A stretch of 64,000 nucleotides of DNA from Variovorax sp. 679 (GTDB taxonomy: Bacteria; Pseudomonadota; Gammaproteobacteria; Burkholderiales; Burkholderiaceae_C), in assembly GCF_003952185.1 (NCBI RefSeq), contig NZ_RXFS01000005.1, forward strand, positions 372,001-436,000. The letters are read 5' to 3'. Made by a program: the position numbers and the translations under genes. The notes under the pieces were generated by a model. The model saw nothing but the letters and a program-made list of their open reading frames with translations, was not told the origin of the DNA and ran no database searches. Shown one piece after another: positions 54,540-60,396 of this stretch; the first letter of the stretch is position 1; each line of letters opens with the position of its first letter.

Positions 54540-55627
54540 TCACGTTCATCAGCGGTGCTCCTGGCACCGGTAAGACCGCAGCGCTCGTCTCCATGCTTCG
54601 CGAGCTGTCGAAGGATCGGCAGATGTTCGTCTTCGGCATCCCCGAGCTGAAGATTCCGCACACCGAGCTGACCGATCCGAACAAGTGGCACGAGGATGTG
54701 CCCGATGGCTCGGTGATCATCATCGATGAGGTGCAGAACGTCTGGCGCCCCCGTGGCCCTGGGAATAAGGTCCCCGACTCGGTGGCCAAGCTCGAGACGC
54801 ACCGGCATCGCGGGCTGGATTTCTACATCATCAGTCAAGGCCCGAACCTCGTGGACAGCAACGTCCGTGCGCTGATAGGTCGCCACGTCCACCTGCGGGA
54901 ACTGGGCGTTCTCGGGCGCTGGTGGTATGAGTGGCCTGAGTGTGCGGACAACTGCCGTACTGCCTGGAAGAACGCTCCGATCAAGAAGCGCTATCGTTTG
55001 CCGAAGGCAATCTTTAAGGACTACAAGTCCAGCAGCCTGCACGTCAAGCCTGTGCGTTCGTTTCCGTGGATGCTGGTCGTCATGGTGGCCGCGCTGGTGG
55101 GCGTGTGCGTGATGGCATGGCGCGTGTGGAACACCATCGTTGCGAAGCCGGGCGCAGCGTCTGCCCTCGGCATGAGCGCACCGGCGGCAACACCATCCGG
55201 CAATGTGGCAAAGGTCGGTGCGGCGGCTACCGGTGGGCTGTCCTCTGCAGACAGCGGCCCGAAGCTCATCGACGATCGCGTCGATTGGATACCGCGCATC
55301 AGCTCGAAGCCGGAGACAGCGCCAGCATTCGATCAGCTGCGCAAGGTCACAGTGATGCCGCGCATCGCTGCGGGCTACGTGATGGGCAAGACCGTGCGTT
55401 GCTACACGCAACAGGGCACTGTTGCCAACATCAGCGAGGCCGAGTGCCGCGACTGGCTCGCCAATCCGCCATTCGACCCCTACGTCGAGGTGAAGATGGC
55501 GCAGGCAGCTCCCACCATGCTGCAGCACGAGAAACCCGCCGCCGAGGCCGCGCCGATGCCCTCGGCGGTCATCATCGACGCACCGGGTCGCCGTGATCCC
55601 GTGGGCGTCAGGGATGCCAAGCGGTGA
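54536..55627 (+). CDS. zot: Zonular occludens toxin (Zot)-like, inovirus assembly ATPase (pI-like)
   Basis: 363 residues from the ATG at 54536. The N-terminal P-loop ATPase has Walker A GAPGTGKTAALVSML and Walker B VIIIDEVQNVW, then a membrane segment (FPWMLVVMVAALVGVCVMAW, near residue 180) and a periplasmic C-terminal domain with a Cys pair (KTVRCYTQQG, EAECRDW). In Ff phages pI drives extrusion of the filament. The name Zot comes from the cholera-phage homologue; the C-terminal part here shows no toxin peptide I can recognise, so a morphogenesis role is the right reading. Confidence 0.9.
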   Translation: MITFISGAPGTGKTAALVSMLRELSKDRQMFVFGIPELKIPHTELTDPNKWHEDVPDGSVIIIDEVQNVWRPRGPGNKVPDSVAKLETHRHRGLDFYIISQGPNLVDSNVRALIGRHVHLRELGVLGRWWYEWPECADNCRTAWKNAPIKKRYRLPKAIFKDYKSSSLHVKPVRSFPWMLVVMVAALVGVCVMAWRVWNTIVAKPGAASALGMSAPAATPSGNVAKVGAAATGGLSSADSGPKLIDDRVDWIPRISSKPETAPAFDQLRKVTVMPRIAAGYVMGKTVRCYTQQGTVANISEAECRDWLANPPFDPYVEVKMAQAAPTMLQHEKPAAEAAPMPSAVIIDAPGRRDPVGVRDAKR

Positions 55628-55856
55628 TCACGCGCAGCATGGGACTGCCCGGGCAAGGCATGACGCTGTTTACGTGCCCCTGCGCCAGCGCTCGCGCTAC
55701 TGCAAAGCAAAACGCCGGAGCCCTTGTGGCGGAGGCATCTCGTCTCTGGTGCCGCGTGGGTTACATGCCCCTGCCTCATCTCTGGCCGGCCAAAGAAACG
55801 CCCGCGGCTGCGGGCTCCAGGACTCAATGCGAAGGCGGCGGCGACACGCAGGGCAC

Positions 55857-55919
55857 GGAGACACGGAAGACGCGTAGACACGGAGCCAGCGTAGACACAC
55901 CCCGTAGACACGTAGACAT
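55857..55919. repeat. Short direct repeats GTAGACAC (iteron-like)
   Basis: GTAGACAC at 55874-55881, 55891-55898 and 55904-55911, then GTAGACAT at 55912-55919 directly abutting; a related GGAGACAC at 55857-55864. Spacings are 17, 17, 13 and 8 bp. They could bind the initiator or the ribbon-helix-helix protein. Confidence 0.6.
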
Positions 55920-55933
55920 GCAGCAAAGCGGAA

Positions 55934-55986
55934 TGCGAGTGCGAGGGGTGTGCGAGCTGGTGCAGTGCGAGCGGCTGCAGTGCGAG
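55934..55986. repeat. Short direct repeats TGCGAG
   Basis: TGCGAG at 55934, 55940, 55951, 55966 and 55981, the last two inside a longer GCAGTGCGAG unit. The first two are contiguous. They form a second cluster just downstream of the GTAGACAC group, in the same non-coding stretch. Confidence 0.55.
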
Positions 55987-56144
55987 TGCCCGGAGGGGCG
56001 CTGCTGCCGTAGCCCCCTGTCCGTTGTTGTGCAGATGGCGATGGCAGCCGCGCGCGGGGGGCCGAAGGATAGGCGCGAAGCGCCAGCCGAGGCCGCGCGC
56101 AGCGCGGCCTAACTTGTTCTTAAAACACTTTGGAACACACCTCT

Positions 56145-56357
56145 ATGGCGCGCTATTTCAAACGTGGTCAGTGGGTCCGTAGGTCCGTTGCGATGCCTGC
56201 TGAGTGGTGGGCTTCTGTTGAGCGTGCGGCCGAGAAAAACGGCCGTTCGATTGATGGTGAAGCTCGGCGGTTGATCTGGGAGGCGCTTGAGTCCCGGCCG
56301 GATGAATCAACGAAGCCGGCGCACGTGAATCAGTCGATCGCACGCCGAGTGCGATAG
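56145..56357 (+). CDS. Ribbon-helix-helix (Arc-type) DNA-binding protein, phage
   Basis: 70 residues from the ATG at 56145 (an upstream in-frame TTG at 56130 is possible). The N-terminal strand KRGQWVRRSVAMPAEWWASV and the following helices (RAAEKNGRSIDGEARRLIWE) match the Arc/MetJ ribbon-helix-helix pattern. It probably represses or regulates the phage replication genes that follow, and the adjacent repeat clusters are candidate binding sites. The C-terminal 15 residues are polar and unstructured-looking. Confidence 0.65.
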   Translation: MARYFKRGQWVRRSVAMPAEWWASVERAAEKNGRSIDGEARRLIWEALESRPDESTKPAHVNQSIARRVR

Positions 56358-56358
56358 G

Positions 56359-56397
56359 TAAAAAAAGACCCGGCGACGCGTCAACGTCCCGGGTCCG
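56359..56397 (-). terminator. Strong hairpin with minus-strand T-run between RHH and rep genes
   Basis: Stem GACCCGG / CCGGGTC (56367-56373, 56389-56395) extended by GACG / CGTC (56375-56378, 56385-56388) with one bulged C and a CGTCAA loop. Seven A residues precede it on the plus strand, so on the minus strand it is a textbook terminator for transcription running antisense to rep. On the plus strand it could instead serve as a phage packaging or origin hairpin. Confidence 0.6.
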
Positions 56398-56424
56398 GAT
56401 TGGCAGAGAAGCTAGGAGGAAACC

Positions 56425-57300
56425 ATGCCAATGGAGCGGTATGTTAACGGTCTGTGGTTCGAAGGGGTAGTGGTCCCCGACAAGTGGGTGATCCGCACTT
56501 GGGAGGCCAACGGCGTTATGGAGCGCAGCGCAGCGCCGTACATCATGTGGCGCGAGGTCCACGATTTCGGGTTCAAGCGTGACGGGTGGACCCCGATTCG
56601 GCCGGTCGATCCAGTCGAGGATGCAGACCTCATCGAGGAACGGCGCGAGAGGGCCCTCAGATCGGCCGCCAACAGGGCCAAAACGACTTGCCGAAGGGTG
56701 ATCATCACCGAAGGCTTTAACGAGCTCATGACGCTGACCTACCGCGACAACCAAGAGGATCGCGAGCTGTGCAAGGTCCACTTCAAGGAATGGGTTCGCC
56801 GAATGAAGCGTGCCCTCGGTGGTCAGTTCCGCTACTGCGCAGCGTTCGAGCGGCAAGACCGGGGCTCAATGCACGTTCACCTCGCGACGCACAAGCTGCC
56901 GCAGCACGTGAAGCTGAAGGGGACCAAGATTAAGGCTTTCGAGCTGGGCACCCGCATCTGGCGCTCCATCGTTGGCGACAACAACGGGCTGTGCTTCGTG
57001 GGTGGAAAGAAGCGCGGCAAATGGCACCGGAAATGGACCCTTGCGAAGATGGCCGCCTACGTCTCGAAGTACATCACCAAGGACTACAAGGACGCGCCCA
57101 GCGAGTCGAATCGCTACAGCCGTAGCAATGGTGTCCAGGTGGGCGAGGTCCACACGATGGAAGTCGAGTGCAGCTATGCGGAGCTGATCGGCCTCTGCTA
57201 CGAGCATTTGCCCGGCGACACCACGATTGCCCTGCGGGCGAACCACTTCAACGATAGGTTGTGGTTCTGCAAGGAGGCTGAGCGGGAGTTACCGCACTAG
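56425..57300 (+). CDS. Phage replication initiation protein, HUH endonuclease
   Basis: 291 residues. The HUH motif is GSMHVHLATH (His150-Val-His152), and the catalytic Tyr region is AAYVSKYITKDY, with Tyr212 and Tyr216 in a Y-x3-Y arrangement followed by Lys. This is a rolling-circle initiator that nicks the plus strand at the origin to start replication, as Ff pII does. AGGAGG lies 6 nt upstream of the ATG. The last 12 bp overlap the convergent small membrane protein gene, so antisense transcription from that gene would run into rep. Confidence 0.9.
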   Translation: MPMERYVNGLWFEGVVVPDKWVIRTWEANGVMERSAAPYIMWREVHDFGFKRDGWTPIRPVDPVEDADLIEERRERALRSAANRAKTTCRRVIITEGFNELMTLTYRDNQEDRELCKVHFKEWVRRMKRALGGQFRYCAAFERQDRGSMHVHLATHKLPQHVKLKGTKIKAFELGTRIWRSIVGDNNGLCFVGGKKRGKWHRKWTLAKMAAYVSKYITKDYKDAPSESNRYSRSNGVQVGEVHTMEVECSYAELIGLCYEHLPGDTTIALRANHFNDRLWFCKEAERELPH

Positions 57301-57513
57301 CCGCCACGCGATGAGGAGCAGAACCGCGATGCAGAGCCACACCAGCAGTTGGATTGACCAATGCCAGTCCGCGCCCCATAGCTTCGGGGTGGCCGACTCG
57401 TTGACTCGCCTGACTAGTTCGTCTGGGTCTTGCGCCGTGTGGCTTTGGGTGGCGGCAGTACGTTCTTTTTCCGCTTTGTCTTTCCAGTACCAGTCTCTGT
57501 CTTGGACGCTCAT
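57289..57513 (-). CDS. Small membrane protein convergent with rep, phage
   Basis: 74 residues with AAGGAG 6 nt upstream of the ATG at 57511-57513, which supports a real gene. A charged N-terminal half (MSVQDRDWYWKDKAEKERTA) is followed by one C-terminal membrane helix (IQLLVWLCIAVLLLIAWRLV). It is the only minus-strand gene within the replication module and overlaps the end of rep by 12 bp; its transcript could extend antisense across rep to the terminator-like hairpin at 56359. Function unknown; superinfection immunity is one possibility. Confidence 0.6.
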   Translation of the reverse strand: MSVQDRDWYWKDKAEKERTAATQSHTAQDPDELVRRVNESATPKLWGADWHWSIQLLVWLCIAVLLLIAWRLVR

Positions 57514-57631
57514 GGTTCTCTCCTTCGGGCCAGTCTACAGCGCGTCGGGGTGGCGGTTGTCAGCGTGTGAGTTTCATCGTAGGAGCGGCCAAATACGTCC
57601 ATCTTTTGATGGTTTGTTTCTGGGGGATCAG

Positions 57632-58225
57632 ATGCTGGTTGGTTATGCACGGGTGTCAACGAGCGAGCAGGATACGAGGCTGCAACTCGATGCTTTGCGC
57701 GTTGCTGGTGTTCAGGAGATTTACGCTGAGAAGACCAGCGGCGTAGGTGCGCGTCCTGAGCTTCATCGGGCTCTTGATGCGTTGAAGCCGGGTTACACGT
57801 TGGTGGTCTACAAGCTGGATCGGTTGGCGCGTAGCTTGAAGGATTTGCTTCAGCTGCTTGATCGGCTGAAGCGTGCAGGTTGCACGGTGAAATCGCTGAC
57901 TGAGCCGATAGACACGTCTTCGGCTATGGGCGAATTTGTGCTTCAGATTCTCGGTGCTGTCGCCCAGCTAGAGCGGGCCATCATTCGGGAGCGGTGTGAG
58001 GCGGGGAGGGTGGCTGCTAGGGCCCGTGGGGTGCAGTTTGGGCGAACTTCGCTGGTGAATGGCGAGGAAGCTGGCGTTGCGGCAAAGCTCTATGCTGAGG
58101 GGTTCACGCTGGGGGAGGTGGCGTCGTTGTTCGGGGTGTCGCCTACTGCCGTAAGGTCAGCGTTGGTGAGGTGCGGGGTGGGTCGTCGTAGCTGGGGCGG
58201 GGCTCGTGCTCGGCGGGTGAGCTAG
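57632..58225 (+). CDS. Serine recombinase, resolvase/invertase family
   Basis: 197 residues from the ATG at 57632. The catalytic Ser9 is in VGYARVSTSEQDTRLQ, the essential Arg cluster in VVYKLDRLARSLKD, and the C-terminal helix-turn-helix (FTLGEVASLFGVSPTAVRSA) binds the crossover site. Small serine recombinases usually act as resolvases or invertases; in some inoviruses they serve as the integrase, which is the likely job here since no tyrosine integrase or transposase is present. It lies at the right end of the element, 53 bp upstream of hrcA on the same strand, and the phage-chromosome junction should be just downstream. Confidence 0.9.
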   Translation: MLVGYARVSTSEQDTRLQLDALRVAGVQEIYAEKTSGVGARPELHRALDALKPGYTLVVYKLDRLARSLKDLLQLLDRLKRAGCTVKSLTEPIDTSSAMGEFVLQILGAVAQLERAIIRERCEAGRVAARARGVQFGRTSLVNGEEAGVAAKLYAEGFTLGEVASLFGVSPTAVRSALVRCGVGRRSWGGARARRVS

Positions 58226-58266
58226 GCTATGCAACGCCGTTTCCCGAATTTTTCAACGTACAACAC

Positions 58267-58272
58267 TAAAAT
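58267..58272 (+). promoter_or_regulatory. Possible -10 hexamer of hrcA
   Basis: TAAAAT ends 6 nt before the hrcA start codon, with no Shine-Dalgarno sequence in between, so a transcript starting about 7 nt downstream would begin at or next to the ATG. No good -35 hexamer is visible at 16-18 bp upstream. Tentative. Confidence 0.35.
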
Positions 58273-58278
58273 CTTGCA

Positions 58279-59286
58279 ATGCTGGACGACCGTGCCAAGT
58301 TGCTGCTCAAGACGCTCGTCGAGCGCTACATCGCTGACGGACAGCCCGTCGGGTCGCGCACGCTGTCGCGCTCCTCGGGGCTCGATCTGTCGCCGGCGAC
58401 CATCCGCAACGTCATGTCCGACCTCGAGGCGCTGGGGTTGATCGCCAGCCCTCATACCTCGGCCGGCCGCATTCCCACCCACCGCGGCTATCGCCTCTTC
58501 GTCGACACCATGCTGACCGCCCAGCGCGAGCAGATGACCGCGCCGAGCCTCGCGCCCGACCAGCCGCAGAAGGTGATCGCCAACGCCGCGCACCTGCTGT
58601 CGAACATGTCGCAGTTCGTCGGTGTGGTGATGGCGCCGCGGCGCGCCTCGGTGTTCAAGCAGATCGAGTTCCTGCGGCTGTCGGAGCGGCGACTGCTGGT
58701 GATCATCGTCTCGCCCGATGGCGACGTGCAGAACCGGGTGATCTTCCCGGAGGCCGACTACTCGCAGTCGCAGCTGGTCGAGGCCTCGAACTACATCAAC
58801 GCGAACTATGCGGGCCTGACCATCGAGCAGGTGCGCGACAGGCTGCAGACCGAGATCGAGACGCTGCGCGGCGAGATCGCCACGCTGATGCAGGCCGCGG
58901 TGCAGGTCAGCTCGGAAGTGCTGACCGAGGCGCAGGAAGATGATGTCGTGATCTCCGGCGAGCGCAATCTGCTGTCGGTGAGCGATTTCTCCAGCGACAT
59001 GGGGCATCTGCGCCGTGCCTTCGAGCTCTTCGAGCAGAAGGCCCAGCTGATGCGGTTGCTCGACGTGTCGAGCAAGGCCGAGGGCGTGCGCATCTTCATC
59101 GGTGGCGAGAGCCAGGTGGTGCCGTTCGAGGAACTGTCCATCGTCAGCGCCAACTACGAGGTCGACGGGCAGGTCGTGGGCACGCTGGGCGTGATCGGGC
59201 CGACGCGCATGCCTTACGAACGCATGATCCAGATCGTCGACATCACGTCGCGCCTGGTGAGCAATGCGCTGAGTCATCGCAAGTAG
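58279..59286 (+). CDS. hrcA: Heat-inducible transcription repressor HrcA
   Basis: 335 residues. The N-terminal winged helix ([20 protein letters not shown], then [20 protein letters not shown] and [20 protein letters not shown]) is standard for HrcA, followed by the GAF-like dimerisation domain ending [20 protein letters not shown]. HrcA binds CIRCE operators and depends on GroEL for activity. The only CIRCE in this window is upstream of rpoH, so HrcA is predicted to restrain the heat-shock sigma factor. No CIRCE precedes hrcA itself. The gene starts about 53 bp from the phage recombinase stop, so its expression may be influenced by the prophage. Confidence 0.97.
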   Translation: MLDDRAKLLLKTLVERYIADGQPVGSRTLSRSSGLDLSPATIRNVMSDLEALGLIASPHTSAGRIPTHRGYRLFVDTMLTAQREQMTAPSLAPDQPQKVIANAAHLLSNMSQFVGVVMAPRRASVFKQIEFLRLSERRLLVIIVSPDGDVQNRVIFPEADYSQSQLVEASNYINANYAGLTIEQVRDRLQTEIETLRGEIATLMQAAVQVSSEVLTEAQEDDVVISGERNLLSVSDFSSDMGHLRRAFELFEQKAQLMRLLDVSSKAEGVRIFIGGESQVVPFEELSIVSANYEVDGQVVGTLGVIGPTRMPYERMIQIVDITSRLVSNALSHRK

Positions 59287-59317
59287 GCTTCGCGGCGCGA
59301 ATAGAATCGTCCCGCGT

Positions 59318-59394
<77 letters not shown>

Positions 59395-59459
59395 CCACTC
59401 CCTTGGCGATTCGATCTTGCATGTTTCGTCATGCTTTCGGGGAGTAGCCAAAAACAGGC

Positions 59460-59465
59460 TATAAT
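59460..59465 (+). promoter_or_regulatory. -10 hexamer of the first tRNA-Arg
   Basis: TATAAT 10 nt upstream of the tRNA, in the context GGCTATAATCG that is repeated upstream of the second tRNA-Arg. A clear -35 is not seen. Confidence 0.7.
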
Positions 59466-59475
59466 CGAGAGCTTC

Positions 59476-59552
59476 GCGGCTGTAGCTCAGCTGGATAGAG
59501 TACTTGGCTACGAACCAAGGGGTCGTGGGTTCGATTCCTGCCAGCCGCACCA
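59476..59552 (+). tRNA. tRNA-Arg (anticodon ACG), copy 1
   Basis: 77 nt with encoded CCA. Acceptor GCGGCTG / CAGCCGC, anticodon arm CTTGG-CTACGAA-CCAAG giving ACG, T arm around GGTTCGATTCC. Identical to the second copy 128 bp downstream. Flanked by its own -10 and by a strong terminator. Confidence 0.95.
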
Positions 59553-59557
59553 TCTTG

Positions 59558-59597
59558 AAAATGCCCGGAAGATTCGTCTTCCGGGCATTTTTCTTTT
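59558..59597 (+). terminator. Rho-independent terminator of tRNA-Arg copy 1
   Basis: 15-bp perfect stem beginning AAAATGCCCGGAAGA, closed by a TTCG tetraloop and followed by a T-rich run, starting 6 nt after the tRNA. Confidence 0.92.
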
Positions 59598-59664
59598 TCG
59601 GGCCTCTCGAGCTACTTTCGTGACAGTTCGCTCGTGTAAATCCAAAATGGACAATAAAGCGGGC

Positions 59665-59670
59665 TATAAT
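59665..59670 (+). promoter_or_regulatory. -10 hexamer of the second tRNA-Arg
   Basis: TATAAT 10 nt upstream of the second tRNA-Arg, in the same GGCTATAATCG context as copy 1. Confidence 0.7.
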
Positions 59671-59680
59671 CGCTAGCTGT

Positions 59681-59757
59681 GCGGCTGTAGCTCAGCTGGA
59701 TAGAGTACTTGGCTACGAACCAAGGGGTCGTGGGTTCGATTCCTGCCAGCCGCACCA
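59681..59757 (+). tRNA. tRNA-Arg (anticodon ACG), copy 2
   Basis: Base-for-base identical to copy 1 over the whole 77 nt. It has its own -10 and terminator, so each copy is an independent transcription unit rather than a polycistronic pair. Confidence 0.95.
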
Positions 59758-59765
59758 CTATAAAG

Positions 59766-59800
59766 AAAGCCCGCAACGCAAGTTGCGGGCTTTTTTCTTT
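59766..59800 (+). terminator. Rho-independent terminator of tRNA-Arg copy 2
   Basis: 12-bp stem (AAAGCCCGCAAC / GTTGCGGGCTTT) with a GCAA tetraloop and an extended T-run, 8 nt after the tRNA and about 14 bp before the greB start. Confidence 0.92.
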
Positions 59801-59813
59801 TTGGAGGATTGGC

Positions 59814-60389
59814 GTGAACAAGGCATTCACCAAGGAAACGGATTCCGACGGAGACGACGACGGCGCCGATGGTGCCTTGCCCCCGCTCCCCGCGGGCGGC
59901 AAGAACTACATCACCCCCGACGGCTACGCGCGCCTGCGCGATGAGCTGCTGCAGCTGATGGACGAGGAGCGCCCCAAGATCGTCGAGACCGTGCACTGGG
60001 CCGCAAAGAACGGCGATCGCTCCGAGAACGGCGACTACCTCTACGGCAAGAAGCGCCTGCGCGAGATCGATCGCCGCATCCGTTTTCTCACCAAACGCCT
60101 CGAAATCGCGGAAGTCACCGATCCTTCAGTGCACCACGGGCGCGACCAGGTCTTCTTTGGCGCCACCGTCCTCTACGTAGACGAAACAGGCGATGAGCGC
60201 AGCGTCACGATTCTCGGGATCGACGAAGCCGAGAGTGCGAAGTCGCAGGTCAGCTGGATCTCGCCGATTGCGCGGGCGCTGCTCAAGTCGCGCGAAGGCG
60301 ATGTGGTGAAGCTCGTTACGCCGGGCGGGGCGCACGAGGTCGAGATCTTGTCGGTGAGCTATCCCACGCCGCGCCCGGCGGCGGAGTAA
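59814..60389 (+). CDS. greB: Transcription elongation factor GreB
   Basis: 191 residues from a GTG start preceded by GGAGG at 59803-59807. An acidic, probably disordered N-terminal extension of about 30 residues precedes the GreA/GreB coiled coil, whose tip NGDRSENGDY carries the acidic pair that stimulates transcript cleavage in stalled polymerase. The C-terminal FKBP-like domain ends with VSYPTPRPAAE. The basic and acidic pattern and the KKRLREIDRRIRFLTKRLEI helix favour GreB over GreA. It is convergent with spoT, 7 bp apart. Confidence 0.93.
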   Translation: MNKAFTKETDSDGDDDGADGALPPLPAGGKNYITPDGYARLRDELLQLMDEERPKIVETVHWAAKNGDRSENGDYLYGKKRLREIDRRIRFLTKRLEIAEVTDPSVHHGRDQVFFGATVLYVDETGDERSVTILGIDEAESAKSQVSWISPIARALLKSREGDVVKLVTPGGAHEVEILSVSYPTPRPAAE

Positions 60390-60396
60390 CGGCAGG

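Larger units (their letters stand above)
55628..56144. other. Non-coding, repeat-rich phage segment; candidate replication/packaging region
   Basis: About 515 bp without a convincing gene between zot and the ribbon-helix-helix gene, the only gap over 300 bp in the window. It holds two groups of short direct repeats (listed separately), a hairpin CCCGC / GCGGG at 55801-55814, and runs of G. A 162-codon frame starting at a GTG that overlaps the zot stop can be read across it, but its composition and lack of any domain argue against it. The lower half of a filamentous phage genome contains origins and the packaging signal, so this is the best candidate. Confidence 0.6.
50115..58264. mobile_element. 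Filamentous (inovirus-type) prophage inserted between nadK and hrcA
   Basis: About 8.1 kb carrying an inovirus gene set in order: repressor-like HTH, methyltransferase-like, ssDNA-binding, small membrane proteins, pVIII-like coat, pIII/TspB-like adhesin, pVI-like DUF2523, Zot/pI ATPase, non-coding repeat region, HUH initiator, serine recombinase. It separates two housekeeping genes that are normally divergent neighbours. All structural, assembly and replication functions expected are recognisable and no frame is visibly broken. Boundaries are approximate: the hexamer TACAAC occurs at 50115-50120 and 58259-58264 and could be the att core, but six bases is weak evidence. Several genes use less GC-biased codons than the flanks, most visibly the recombinase. 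Confidence 0.9.

Noticed and set aside
54536..55627. Zot as a toxin of this bacterium
   Set aside because: The gene has the N-terminal ATPase and membrane segment of an assembly protein; nothing in the C-terminal part resembles the active toxin peptide. Named for homology only.
55857..55986. Short regular repeats as a possible CRISPR array
   Set aside because: Repeat units are 6-8 bp with irregular 8-17 bp spacing; there are no cas genes. Not a CRISPR.
55624..56112. 162-codon frame beginning at a GTG that overlaps the zot stop
   Set aside because: Its reading crosses both repeat clusters, the residues are low-complexity and Cys/Arg-rich with no domain, and there is no independent ribosome-binding site. 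Treated as non-coding.
50104..58278. XerCD/dif integration of the filamentous prophage
   Set aside because: Neither junction shows a 28-bp dif-like site, and the element carries its own serine recombinase, so dif integration is not supported.
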